DNA of 64,000 bases from Thuidium tamariscinum. Taxonomy: Eukaryota > Streptophyta > Bryopsida > Hypnales > Thuidiaceae. The notes beneath the pieces are model-generated. The model made no database searches. It worked only from the letters and a program-made list of their open reading frames with translations, and was not told where the DNA came from. A program made the translations under genes and the position numbers. The stretch is from positions 25,851,369 through 25,915,368 of the forward strand of contig OX344754.2 of assembly GCA_947034885.2 (NCBI GenBank), given 5' to 3'. This document shows positions 11,969 through 28,000 of this stretch, piece by piece. Position 1 is the stretch's first letter. Each line of letters begins with the position of its first letter.

Positions 11969-12435
11969 CTACACTAAAATTGGTAAATAGTGTTGGCAAC
12001 ACTAATTTGTTGACATAACACTAATTGTGATTAGCAAGGTTAGGGTTAGAAGATTACTTACCCATTCTAATACTATTTTAGCTTTATAGTAAATTACAGT
12101 TTCCTAGGAAAAGGCATAGATCTTCGTGGCAGGAGGTAAAAATTACAGTTTTCTAGGAAAGGGACAGATTTTCATGGTGGGAGGCAAAAATTACAGTTTT
12201 CTAGGAAAAAGACAGATTTTCACGATGAGAGGCAAAAATTACAGTTTTGGAGGAAAAAGACAGATTTTTACAATAGAGGGGCAAAAATTACAGTTTTGTA
12301 AGGAAGGGACAAATTTTTATGGCAGCAATTAAGTGACCCAACACTATTTACACATAAGTTGAAAAATAGTGTTGGGGATAAAAAACAGGGAACAACACTA
12401 TTTATCACCCACACTATTTACCAATTTTAGTGTAG
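11969..12435. mobile_element. 467-bp MITE carrying an internal tandem array
   Basis: The ends are inverted repeats of about 26 bp: CTACACTAAAATTGGTAAAT on the left and ATTTACCAATTTTAGTGTAG on the right. TCA flanks both sides (11966-11968 and 12436-12438), giving a 3-bp target duplication as in CACTA or Harbinger elements. Several further AATAGTGTTG / CAACACTATT inverted motifs lie inside. The centre is a five-unit tandem array. Confidence 0.75.
12091..12331. repeat. 48-49-bp tandem repeat, five units
   Basis: Units start with AAATTACAGTTT at 12091, 12140, 12188, 12236 and 12285. Each carries a GGAAA..GACAGATTTT core and ends GGCAAA or a variant. The array lies wholly inside the MITE at 11969-12435. 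Confidence 0.85.
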
Positions 12436-15400
12436 TCAATTTAGTTGTGTACAGAATTTCTTTGTTAGGCCAGGGTGCCGTGAGTGGTATCGCGTCGTTC
12501 CAGGAGGAACTATTGTCGGAGACTAGGAAGGTGGTAACCCTTGGGGAATCCCCTCCGTAACGAACTCAACTTCCATCGTGTCCGGCGCCATGGATTTCTC
12601 ACGGCTGCCCTTTGGAGCTCCGCCACTCCACCGTGCCACGAGCTCTGTCCCTTCGATCTTGTTCAAGCGTTTTCAGCTCGCCAGTTCCACTTCTTTTCTT
12701 CCGAGTGGCTTGGATCTTGTATAGTAGCACGCAGCTCAGCTCGGTGGAGCAGCATCCCATGACGGAACTGGGAAGTTCTAAGTTAGTTCAGCTGCTGCCT
12801 GGCTGCAATGTAACAGGATTTTCACTCCCTTTGAAAGCCTAGAGCTTCTGTGGTGTGGAAGATACTGGAACAGCCTTAGTTTACAAGACTTTTAATTTCA
12901 CGTCCCTTGTTTCAAACCATGGAGTGGTAAATGCACCTGCGCCTCAGCTCGCTTTTCCTAGAGTTTCAACGTTACACTGGGGGAGCTTTAAAAGGGAGTA
13001 GGGTTTCTGGAATTTAACTTGGAAGATAGTCCACGATGTGTTACTTCTACAGTTGTGTTTACATCTGCACGACGGATTTCCAAAAGAATGTTAGCTGTGA
13101 CGTTAAAGAATGTTATGAGTGGTAAACGTCAATTCCATGAAACAGGCGCTTTCATTGGACCTTCAATCAAGGAAGGAAGGACATGGTTTACGGGAGCCAG
13201 GGAGCTAGGAGGATGTGGTGGATGTGATGGAAACCCTAGCTTATTGATGCGCAATGTTGTGAATGAAGTGCAATTCACGTATCAATTTACATATCTACTG
13301 GTACAACAAGCTGGCGGAAATATCAAAATGGTGCACAAAATACCGCCAATTCAAAGCAATTGAGGTTGGGTGCTTGTGGATTGTTGACTAGCTACGCAAC
13401 ACAAGCAACGACAGAGCTTACATTTGTCAAAAATCTTCCAGCATGGTGATGGAATTTGGGGACAACGAAGAGTTCGAAGACCATCCCGACGTCGACGACG
13501 TCATGATGTGTGTGTGCGTGAACAACGACGACGGTGGTGCAGGCAATAAAAATAAAAGTATCAATAAAATGGCGAGACTGGGGGATCCTCCCGTAATTTC
13601 CTGCCATCTCATCCTTCGGTTGCTGGATGACGCCCTCAATGTGATAAGGTACGGGCGATTAGTGTGTTAATTAATTTCCTGAGCACACTTCTTCAATTCC
13701 AAGGGATTTCGATGGTGTGCCTGTATAATCATGATGGACAAGTTTACGTAGTTGCAATTAATCTTGATAGACATCGAGGGCGAGAAATACATTCGTTTCC
13801 TGTGCTAATTTTTGAAGCTAGTTTTCAACATATGCTCAGCTTTCTATTCTAGTTTGCAGTCCATAGGGTCTCAGTCCATGATTCTACCAACCTGCCATGA
13901 TCTGATTGACAGTCATTACTCAAAAGTTTACTTGAATGGCATTCAGATCCCTGCAATATGTTACTGTTGGACTTATGAGCAAGCTGGACGACATGAAGTA
14001 CAATTTTCCATTCGAGGTAAGAGAGAATTCTGAATTGTTAGGGACCTGTTGGCGGGAGTGAATTAGTGAATCTTGTGACTACAGCAGCTCACAACATGAA
14101 TTCTGTTATGTTGATGCGATTCAGAGCTCCAAATTTTGACATTCAAACCGCACTAAGCTTCAAAAACTAGGAATATTATAGATTTCTTGTTTCAAGGCAC
14201 CCTCCTTTTCAAGTGCCAACATGATGAAATTCTACAGTTCTGCCAATATAATGAAACTGATGAACTGAATTTTACACTACACTGGATCTCATTTGTGAGC
14301 CAAGTCTACAGGACTGTCTATAACAAATTGCGCAAAGTATTTCAATTCTTGTAAGAATTCTCGCCTAATTAGCTTCTACTGTAATAATCTCTTTGTGAGC
14401 CTATGAATGAAGTGTAGGATTTGTATGAGAAACTGCGGTGGCACGCCAATTGCTACTGGGAGTGGCAAGAGGCCGACACTTCGGAGTCACAGCAAGCCGT
14501 GGTGTACTCCGCCAAAGCTCTATGCTTCTTCTTCATGAAAGTAAGATATAGAGCAAATTCAGGCATTGCTTAGTCCTTCAGAGGTTGCTGGAGAGAATCC
14601 TCCCAAGTTCTTTTTTGAATATTTGCAGATTAATGCTTCTTATTTTGTACATATATTATTTGCCGAAATTCGTCAAGCTTGGTTATAAAGAAGGATTGGT
14701 TCTGAAAAATTCAAGCATTACTTCGGATAAATAGAATCGATTTGGACATAGTTGATTGTCTTGAAGCGCTTTTTGTTCATGTATAACTCCATTTTCCCTT
14801 CAAATGGAAGAGAATACTCATAACACTCACTTAGAATTCTCCTTCAACTCAATCTCCTGTTGCAATTCCATTGCTGGAATGGAACCAATATGGTTAAGTT
14901 TCCAAGAATTGCTGGATTTCCAGATTGATTGTTGAATCTTCAGTGTTTTGGTGGATAGATTTTATTGGTTTCTGCGGTGCAGTTCTCACTTCTCAAGGAT
15001 GGCATTTGCCTTCTCTTGCAAACAGCTTTTTACATTTTGATCGGACTAACACTAAATCTTCACATTGGATGCATACGCCCATTTCAAAACAACATCGCAC
15101 TGTGGAGTGAGTTCCGCCTGCCCAAAACTAAAAGTCTAGTACGCAAGAAGAGAGCCCGATCAAATGTCGTAAACGCAATCAATCCATCGAGGAAATTGGC
15201 CAGCGAGCTAGAATTATCACCAATTTCAGTTATAGTCTCAGGAGAAACCCAAAATGAAAATTGAACAAATGTCCTTCAATGTCGAAATTTCACTCCTTGT
15301 GTATTCAATATTCTCATCACTAATCATCGACTATGAAATTCTGTAACTAATTATCTCATACTGATGGACACTTTGGAATTTTTCTTGTGAATGTAGCCAG

Positions 15401-15461
15401 TTGATGAGAATTCGAATTCCAATGTGATTATGTGAGATGTGTGTGGGTGTAGTTCTCCAGG
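12436..15461 (+). other. Gene-like region of unknown product, partly duplicated at 60.6-61.9 kb
   Basis: Base composition rises to that of genic DNA and several exon-like blocks occur on the plus strand. One is 13860-14016, bounded by a TTTGCAG acceptor and a GAG-GTAAG donor, with frame reading VYLNGIQIPAICYCWTYEQ. A second, from ~14417 to ~14541, is bounded by GTGTAG and GTAAGA and reads DLYEKLRWHANCYWEWQEAD. A further possible exon (to ~13645) reads MARLGDPPVISCHLILRLLD. The two best exons do not join in phase, so exons are missing or the gene is damaged. The second exon is also open in the inverted copy at 61.3-61.5 kb with several amino-acid changes. I recognise no family. It could be a living gene, an old pseudogene or its 5' part. 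Confidence 0.35.
13930..15330 (+). repeat. Segmental duplication, arm 1a (inverted copy at 60640-61930)
   Basis: About 1.4 kb matches the reverse complement of 60640-61930 with scattered substitutions and small indels. Examples are the exon around 14420-14520 and the PKTKSLVRKK-coding text at 15120-15200. Similarity starts near GGCATTCAGATCC (13937) and ends near 15330, just before the TPI first exon. Confidence 0.85.
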
Positions 15462-17862
<2,401 letters not shown>

Positions 17863-18312
17863 TCAAATGGTGTCCTCTTGTATTGTGGATTTAATGATTT
17901 CTTCAAAGACTGAAGGTGGTATCTATCTTCAGTTCTTCACAACATGAAAAACTTGGAACTCGTGCAAACCACAATCTGCAAACATTTGATTTTGGTTCAC
18001 TGCAATTGCACGACAAAAAAAGCAAATAGAATTTCATCAATGGTTCATCGATTGCAAACGTAGACATTATACAAGCTCTACTGAATTGCAATGTTTTAAT
18101 TCCAAATCATAATGGGGGGTAGCATCCAGGTGAAAGTTGTCAATTAATTAAGCGTAGATAGATTTCTGTCTCTGTGCTTGATTTCTGTTTTTGAGGGGAT
18201 TTTGAATGCATTGATCTGCAGCTGGAGTGAGGAATACTGGGTGTCTAATATGTGATTTGGAAATTTAGAAATTTGGTGTGCTGGCCAGAATGTCGATTTT
18301 GCAGTGGAGCAG

Positions 18313-21300
18313 ATGGAGGCTCTAGGGGAAGAGCCGGATCCGAAATGGTACCAGTTTCTGGAAGTCCTCCTTCAGGTAGACAGCCTGCTAGATTGAGAAA
18401 AAGGGAATTAATTTCCAGTAAATTGACAACTTTCCCCCAAATTGACGAAGTGTAGCATAGTTTTACTAGACTAAACTTATCAATTAGATCTCCCGGCTGA
18501 TTGATCACGATTTTTTTTTTAATTCCACTATGCAACATTAGTTGAGTTCGTCATGAGGATCATCACGAAATGGGGATCTTTTTGTGTGTGTGTGCGTGCG
18601 TGTGTTGAATGGAAGGGTGGCAGTTGCGAGCACTGGCCTTGAAGCGATTTTCAACATCGCTGTTTGAGCAAGAATGCATTGACGGGTACATTGCAAATAT
18701 CGACGCTAAGCTTGAAAATGTAACTACTTCTCAATCCATCTCAGGTAGAGAGAATTATTACACTGGTTTATGCTCGTAGAAAAACAGTGTCACGAGAAAT
18801 AATTAGAGTCTGCACCTGCAAAATCAATGTTGCTACAGTATTTTGTTTTTTTTAATGGACAACAGCACAATACAGTAATAACATAAACAAGACTAATTTA
18901 AGTACATCACACTATGTATCTTTGATGCATTAGTGTCACACTTACTAATAGGACACTCGAGTGCACTGCGTATTGTACTAGAGATTGTATGTAATTTGAT
19001 GCAAGAAATTTCAGTCAAGCATGATTTATTATTTTCTGAATGCACTCAATGTGATGTACGTGCTAGAAAATTAAGGTTAAGAATATACTTTAAGGATTTC
19101 AAACAAGTGTGACATGGGGATTGTTCAGAGATGAGTTATTTATGAGTCAAATTGTGTTGAATGGAAGGGAGGTGTACTATTTTTTCATGCAATTTCAACA
19201 AAGTGAGAAGATGTACGCAACTCAAGGCTCCATTCTATAACAAGTGGCCATAGATATTCAGCCGAAGCATGCTTAAACCCAACTTGCAAATTGAAGGCCA
19301 ACTGAGTGTGAATAGATAAGTTGCTGTTGGTAACAGGATCGATGAAGGGGACAAGGTCAATTCCCAAATAATTTTTGTATCCTCTTCGTAATTCTGTGAC
19401 TGTCCATTGCAACCTCAGGCAACAGCTTTGAATATTGAAGCAACAAAACAACTGGCAGCAGAAAGGGCTCAGCGTGAAGCAGATTACAAGGCCTACTTGG
19501 ATGCTGAGCTCGCCATTAGTCGTGAGAGCTTCTCTCAAGAGCTTTTTCTAGGGTTTAGGATTTAGCTGTTTCTGCCGCTACCATTGCTAATAGTGTTTGT
19601 TATGTACATGAAATGGGGCCTGTGCATTAGGTGATCGTGAAACATCCAATTTGCAACATGAGCTCTTGGAGAAGCGCACAGAGGACTTCAAATCTCTGGA
19701 GGACCAAGAATTTGGCATCTTCGATGCTGAGGTATGAACATCATCTGCTTTCTGGAGCTCAGTCTCTCAAATGTCCTGTCAGAACAAATTTTGGCTTCAT
19801 AAAGACTGAATTTAGAAGGACTGATTATTATATGCTTCGGCATGTGGGGTTTAAGGCTAAACCACTTGTCAAAATGCTAGACTATCGCTATACCGAGTGT
19901 GGAATACTTCATATGTGAAATGCTAAATGTTAAAAGGATGCTAACTATGTTGTTTCTGCGGTAACGATATGACCAGTACTCACCACTTACGAAGGAAAAC
20001 ACAGAATTGGCAGAGAAGCTCTTGGACTTGCAAGTAATATTTTCATTGCCTGTCCGAATCCCAATACTAAAGACTTACTGCTGATAATACTGATGTAGAC
20101 TTCATGGATGCCGAAAGATGGTATGTAAGTACACCCTATTTTTTTTTGCTTGCTTTCTAAATTGTGATGAAATGTGGGTACCTGAAATGCACACAGAATT
20201 CCAGCCGTACTTGGGAGCTGCAGCAGAGGGGTAAGAATGGGCAAAGTGCAGAAGAAGTGGCCGACCTAATGTGGGTGTATGAGCATGACACCAAAACAAA
20301 AACAGAAGAGCTCGTGGGAATAAGGGTGAGCCACTAACACAATATTATTTATGCAACAGTATCCATGATGGGGGGCTCGAATGCTCTCTACTTCGTAATG
20401 AAGGGGAGAAAGCAGCAACTTAACAGTTGAGGAATCAACGTCAATTTCGTTAATTTAGCGGAATTCCACGACTTCGGCTTAAAAAGATAACCTGCACATT
20501 TTAGTTTTTAGAGCCTTCTGCAGATGAATGTCCAATTTTGGGCTACCAGAATGAGCCATTTTAACAGAGTTGATGATGGAAGTTTTATTGACAAGTGGTA
20601 TTGTTGTAACAGTTGGAAAATGATAAGCTAGGAGCACACTTGAAAGAGATGCTAATGTATTATGTCCAAAAAGACCAAGAGGTGTGGTTTCCTTCACAAT
20701 CTTTGGAGAACTATTCCTTCTAAGCGTAACTAGTAATCTCTTCGTACCCTACACCATCACAAAGCTCGTCACGTTCCAAGGTGAAGTGGCTGGCATTAGA
20801 GCAAATTTCATAGCCATTTGGCTCCCAAGATTATTGGAGGTCCATGTCTTCACTGTAGCACAAACCCAAGAGAATTTATAATCTTCATGACAGACGAAGT
20901 AACAAAAAAAACTTACTGAGCAAAACCTGATTGATTTCAAGTTAAACTCTGAGGGATCGTAATCCCTCTGATATCTGCGAAGCATAATTTAAGGAATGGA
21001 GTTGAAGATTTTAGGTCTCAAGGTATCGATGTCAGACTCGGGACCTAGAAGGGCATTAAGGAAATGCTCCTCATGATGGTACTTGTGACAAATTTGGTGT
21101 TCATATGACTACAGGCAGCGCGCATAGAAGCAGAGCGATTGCAAAACGCATATGCCATCTGTGTATGAATGCCCAACCACTCGAATACTTATCGTCAGTA
21201 ATGTACAACTATTTGAGCGGTGACAACAACAATTAAGGGCATTTCCGTTAACTTGGCAAAGATCGGCTAAAGTTGCTGAATTTAATACAATTGCACTACA

Positions 21301-21771
21301 CTTAAATCTATTTAATTGTCTTTGTTATCCAAGAAAAAAAAGCTTGTGAATCTCATTTTTGGGAATCGAAGAATTTCCAATTTTAATTGTGTACTCCCTT
21401 CATTCACTTAGCGAAGGATTTTCAGTTTCAAAACACCAAGGTGCTACTAAAGAAGCAGCTTCTGAACGCTTGCAGGAAAAGAAGCGGAAAAGGTGGCAGC
21501 CATATTATGCAGCACTACGCATTCAACGATACTGGAAACGATACCTCAGGAAGAACGGTGGTGTTGAACCTGAGACAAAGGTACAAAAAAACCGTCTAAA
21601 CTCTTCCTGATTCTATGTTTGGTAAAATATGGCTGAATTCGGTAACATTGAGCCCGGGGCTACATGAACCAAGAGACAACGCGCAACATGCTCAGGGAAG
21701 ATTTGACATGGAGTTGCTTACACTGGCAGGACAAAAAGGGAGGCAGAAAGGGCAAAAAAGGCAAAAAATAG
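18313..21771 (+). CDS. Coiled-coil IQ-motif protein, probable axonemal DRC9/DRC10-like subunit
   Basis: Ten exons join in phase: 18313-18375, 18624-18719, 19419-19521, 19631-19731, 19977-20033, 20197-20325, 20613-20681, 21115-21160, 21426-21580 and 21676-21771 (TAG). The ~304-residue product is largely charged, helical coiled coil (ATKQLAAERAQREADYKAY, HELLEKRTEDFKSLEDQE). A C-terminal IQ calmodulin-binding motif, ALRIQRYWKRYLRK, follows, then a Lys/Gly tail KKGGRKGKKGKK. This order and the Lys/Gly end are typical of nexin-dynein regulatory complex proteins DRC9 (IQCG) and DRC10 (IQCD), which regulate ciliary beating; in a plant that means sperm flagella. The animal proteins are ~440 residues, so N-terminal exons may be missing. 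An upstream extension to an acceptor at 18288 keeps phase with the last TPI exon. The DRC assignment is inference from layout; another IQ coiled-coil protein is possible. Confidence 0.6.
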
Positions 21772-22080
21772 AAAGCAACTGGGTGAGTCTGGATGGCAAT
21801 GTGGCATGTTTCAGTCCACTAAAGTGAAGAGGTGCATAATCTTGAAATAAAACCTCAGCAATCACGAATTGGTTTGTCATCTCTGCTAAAGTTTTCAAGA
21901 GCTGCCTTCCAAGTTAGAGTAGCATCGCAAAGCATGTCTAGAATTGAGTTTTCCACACCTCTAACACTTTCAACGTGGAAATTAGATGTTGGATTAACTG
22001 GAATTAATGTAAACCATCATCAACAGGCAGAGAGATGGAGTGCTCTTGCTATCCTTTCTTTCTAAACCAATTACGGGAAG

Positions 22081-25000
22081 TCAAGAAGGAAGGGTTCCTG
22101 CTCCATACCGCAATAAATCCTGAACGGCAAGCGCGATGGATTGTGCTGGGCCTGCTTTGCAATTAGACTGTAACCTCTGTAGGTCAAGAAGGCGATTGTG
22201 CATTACTTGGAGTCGGTCAGGTGATAGAAGGTATTCAGCGGCTAAAGCGGCCACTTCCGTCGGATCGATCTCACCTACAAGCTCTGGGACAATCTTCTCT
22301 CCAGCCCACCTGTAAAAAAGCGCAAATTTGCAGATGACTTATGACCTAAACAGGCACATCATTTACACTGAGGATAGCATGAGTAGGACCTTTGACAAGG
22401 TATTATATTCCTTCATCAAATCTGAGAAGATACCAAAAAAATCCCTGCTGCTGAGAAAAGTAAATCATGAAAGCAAGTATGTTACCTGTTGGGCCACGAA
22501 ATAAAGTCGGCTGTGTGAAGTATGAAAAGGTTAACAAGGTGCGCCATTGCTGCACCCGCTTGGCCAGGAACTGCTGACAGTAGACCCAATAGTCCTCCTG
22601 TTGCCCCTCTAAAAGTCTGCACAAGATCCAAATGTCACCATCAACAGGCCTTGTCCACAAATTTTTTTCTACGCTTGAAAGCCATACTGAAAGTTTCATT
22701 CTCCAAACCAGACTTTTATTACCGGTACATAAGTAGAAATATATTCTAAAGTGAACGTTCCATTTGAGAGTCAGTAAACGCTCAAAAGCTATTAGACAAA
22801 GCAAGATGAGGATACCTCCAGAAAATATGTAGGAAGTACCACAAGCATAGGAACACCTAACGTCCCAAGCTCCGCTGTGTTTGTACCCACCTGCACGGAG
22901 AAAAACCTGATCAGACGACATTACTTGTCCCATTTCCACAAAGGGCTGATAAAAAAAATAGGATATTCATCTAATCAATCAAAAAATAATCCCGCAAAAA
23001 ATATCATCATTACATTGTGGAAAGTGAAATTTACACGTGCAAAAAACTCTAGGACCATATCTGATTTACTTCTTTTCCTCTTTGAATCTATTCTCTCGAC
23101 AATCCGAAAAGAAATACTCGCGGCAATTTAAAATCTTGTTGCTTCGTTGAGTGGTATCCAGCCACGATGGAGCTTTACCCCTAAGTGTCAAAATGAAGTA
23201 AAGTGCACACTATAAATGATGTAGGAAGCGTCAAGTAAGGTAACAAAATATACCAAACGAAGAAATAACCATACTCTAAATTTGGAGTGATAAAAAATAT
23301 TCTGAAAGATACCGCAATTACCTTCCAAAGTGGAATTTGTATTGGGCACTCAGGGATTAACATACAGATGACAAGCATGGACTAGAAAGGAAGAGTATAG
23401 AACAGTACCGTTGTTAGACAGATGGTGCAGCCCTGGTACAGAGAATATGGCGGAAACTCCTGCCGAATCTCTATAGAGACCCCTTTCTCTGTCACCAGCT
23501 TCCCCAACTCCTTAACATTGAATTGATTCAAGCTTGACTCATCCTCAGAGCTCCCTCTGTGCGAATTGGAGGGTGGTTCTCCTTGATTTTTGATGAAGTG
23601 CCCCGAAGCCCAGTGGAAACGGGAAATAAGAGGGTTGGAAGCTGCATTGGCGTAGTGTTGAAGCTCAGACACGGTTACAGTGGGAGCCAAAGGCAACAAA
23701 AACCGCACCTCGCCCCCCATACTATCCTGCCACCCCACCCACCCTACGTCAGTAAGATTGTCCACACTGAGAGTTATAACTTCCGTATAAAACATATCGA
23801 ATGCCGAAGAGATTGACTCCCACGGTTCATCAGCCCGTAAGTGCCCAAATGGCTAAACGAGGCCGACCCATATCTGTGGGAGTCGAAATAATTCATTTAG
23901 GAAGCTTCGAAGGCAGGTAACAATGAATCAATGGAGAGAAGAAATCAAAACCTACATTTTTGAGCTAATTAAGAAATGCTCTTAAAGTTCTTGTCAATGA
24001 CTGTTAGCATCCCAGGTCGACTTTCTAATATTTAGTTTGGACAATAGAGGTTAAAGAGCATGATTACTCTCGCAGCCTTATTTTAGGCTGAGAATTCATT
24101 TTCTTTACTTGTATGCTGAGTGCCCTAAGATAGACGGAATGGCACATGCAAAAGCAAGATTAAGAGAGGAACCTACAGCCGATGTAAATAGTCTGCAACT
24201 GCCATGAAATAGGGAACACCGATGGCCAATTTCGCATCCTGCACAATTGTGCCAGAACAAAACTTCTGTTGTCACAGATCACTGGTAACATTCTTCACTA
24301 CAAAAACTGGGGTCCCTTTGAAATCTGATGCACATGGGGCAATAAATGTGAAAGAAACACATGATAAGTTATATTCCAGATATCTTCCCTTTCAAGCATC
24401 CACTGAGGTAAAGTTGCAAATGTAGGCATAAGTGTAGGCCACCAATAATTGTACTGAACAAAACTTACATAATCTTAAATAAGATTAGATTGCTTCAAGA
24501 ATTATTAGAAAACATCATATAGGGAATCTTACCTTCAGGGGGAGGTCACTAAATGGTCTTGTGCATCATAGGGAGGCCATTATATGATCATTGTGACCAT
24601 AGGCAGACCTCAAATGAAAAGATTATTTTCATGACGATGAAAAACACGTCTAAATCATTCTAAGTTTATTGAAGACATTGTTTTATAAAATGCATTTCAA
24701 AGTACGAAGAGTTACCTTAGAACCAGGGAGAAGACCAACAATGGGGACACCTTTCCTATCTTGGGCCTCAGACGGCAGTTTGACTGATGAGGGTGAACTC
24801 CCCACTGCATCCACGAACAAGTCTCCGACTACCTGGCAACGGCTGCGGGCCCATTGCGGAATTCCTAATAAAAGATCCTGGGAACGCAGCATGTATCCAT
24901 CCACCAATCTGCTCCCATAATCACACCAGATTAACGAAACATTAATCAGCAGTCTTGGCACCCTCTGTATTATAGCTGTGATTCCCTTTCTACAGAAATT

Positions 25001-28000
25001 TTACACCAAAAAATCCATTAAGAGTAGGTGGCATTCCATGACCGGCATCTGAATCATGGAGTCTAATTCTAAGGTGCTACTCCTGATGAAAATGGGATCC
25101 TAAGTAAGATTAGGAATTCGAGAATGATCGACAAGATAAACTATATTTGCCACTTGTCATCACAGTTTGGACCTCATTCGCTAAATAAGGAGAATCAATT
25201 GATGTGGAACTGTCACTTGCCAAGAGCCTCCAACAATTAAAGTAGGTAGCGCTTCAAGGTTCAAGTAATAACGAGATTAGCTCATCTAAATGACAAAAAT
25301 GGGTATCCTTATAATCTCACTTTACATATTCATTTTAATCCTTTCTTCTTCTTTAGCTGCAATTCTTTCATTTCAATTCATTAATGATATACATAACAGT
25401 CCCAGCATTCTGCCCCACCACATCTGTTGAATTGACGGAAATGTGTGTTCTCACATTAACAATACTGAACGAATTGTTACACCAGTCCAAAAGAGATTTT
25501 CATCACCAAGATCAGACTAGACTGAAAATAGAAACAAATAAACAACAGGACGGCTTCTTCTGGTCAGCGGCACTACGTCCAAAACAATGGGATAATGAGG
25601 AGGGTTGACACATACCCAGGCCATCGTGCTGCATCCTCAGCATACATAAGTGTCTTGTAACCTAATCTCCATCCCAGGACAAGCTGAATTCAAAATTCAA
25701 AAATGTAGTCAACTTCCCACAACCTCATCAAAACCGCCGGCATTACACATAGCCACCTGAGCACAACATTCTAGAGAACCATCGTTAAGAAAGATTTCTA
25801 GACAACTCTCTGAATTAACATGAAACAGGAATCTTTTGACACATGAAAAGGAACCATTGATCCCTAGTTTTGCTAAGTTAGCACAATTTTTAACAAGTGA
25901 ACTCCTCAAGCCCACGAGCTACTGTCTTCACAATGAGGATGCTAGAGCTTTCATATTATCAGATACACTTTGATTTGGCATGAAATTTCTTCTAAATAAC
26001 TTATAACTCGTACTTGGCACCGTTGCCCTGCCTTTACTACTTAAGATTGTTGTGACAGACAGAATGACAACGTATATTCTCTTTCAAAGACACTTGTACA
26101 AGTCCAGCGTCAAAAGTACAGAATATACAAACACATGAAGAAGTCTTACATACCGTAAAAAACTGGTCGCCGCCTAGGAATATACACACTCCTCGTGTGT
26201 GCCAATCCCAACCGTCTTGTGTTCGACCCAGAAGCAGGAGTGAAAAAAACCCTTCGGGTCCCTACAATTTCACCATATATCTGGGTTCAGACTACAAAAA
26301 CAAGCTGCGCGCTGTCCTAAACCCAAAACCCAAACACTCCATCAAACAACACTGGAACGTAACCTGCAACAACACGTTAATTTGTTCTCCAATACTAATC
26401 TACCAATGTAATGCATAAACTTATCAGACCTGGCATCGGTCAATCTCCTCGAATGATTGAAGCAGTTGGAGCTCTCTACCAGAGGCATGTGGGCATGGTG
26501 CTAATACCACCTACACAATGAAAATCGCTGATTACTTTGGCACGGTTGAGAGAGGGTAGAAGACAAGAGCTGATCTCTGTCAACAACACAAACCAATACA
26601 CAAGAGAAAATCCATTCCCCTGAAGTATTCAAGAGAACCTAGCCACGTTACAATTGGCAAGAAGTAAGTTATCAACTGCCTTAACCCCTGAAGGATTGCA
26701 CTACACTTGGGATTTTGTAATTTTCACGCTTTACAGAGTTTGAGTAACACGATGAGTACGAAAGTGATACTCTTTTTTCAATCTAGATTTTGTTGTTTAT
26801 TCTTACAATTGGATCTCTTCAGGGTTCAGTGCCTTGAGGAAACATATACCCGGAAAAGGGTTAAATGGCATTAGGAGTTGCAGGTCTAACATGGCTAAGT
26901 ATTCCAGACTACCTCTGGGGATTTTCTCCTACCAAACAGAACTTCTACAAATTAAGCCATCAACTGGTGAATGAACATGGCACTTATTACTATCAATAGC
27001 CATCAAAGATGTTAATTGGTAGTCAACTACACACATGCAATCAAACGCAGCCAGAAGAAAGAGGTAATAATTTATGACACACACTTAAAATACACCACTG
27101 GAAAATCCAGAACGATGAGTACATATTGATTTTGAAATGTAGACCATCTAAAACATCAGGATCCTATTGATTTCATATCACAAATATGCCCTCATAACAC
27201 AGTGTCAAGTACATGGGTTTTCCATACCGAGATGCGCATATCAACAGCATCGTCCTCTGCTGTCCGCCGCAGCTTTGCAACCACGGGCTTCACCCACGTC
27301 GCCACCTCACCGGGCCCATTCGTCAGGATCACGACATCCACTGCCTCACTCCCCACCTCGGCTCGCGTATCATACAACCTCGCTCCATCTCTGCAAATCG
27401 TGGCTTCACCTGCACGCGCAAAACCATGACCTCAGGAGCTAACCCTAAAGAACCAAAGGCTTCAAGGTTTGAAAACGATCAATTCAATTCTTCATAACGT
27501 AAAAAGGAGGTCATGTTTATATCACAAGAATCCGTGAAGAGCATTGCATGTATTGATGATAAAAACTAATGGAATTGAGAACATCACTTCCGATATGAAC
27601 CACTCAAAACTGATAAAAAAACATGAGGCACAATTTAGACTTCTTGGTCCTCTAAAGAACTCCAAACGATCCAGGAATCATGATTCCAAAACGACCAATT
27701 CAATTTATCATGGAAACACTACACGCATTCGTCAAAAACTAATTACAATAAAAGAAGTACCCATGTGACCTAGGCAAACTGCTAAAGAAAAACAAGAGAT
27801 CCAATTTAAACCTCTTGGTCCTTTAGGAATTAAGAAAATTCAGAAGCACATATGAGGATTAGCTGAAATCCACCTTCCATCATCATCCAATACCCGAGTT
27901 ATCACAATTATCACCACAGCATCCCCACATTGCTCCCCACTGAACTGGTCATTCTCTCACACGACAGCATTGAAAGGAGCTTGCAAACAAGCAATTCTAC

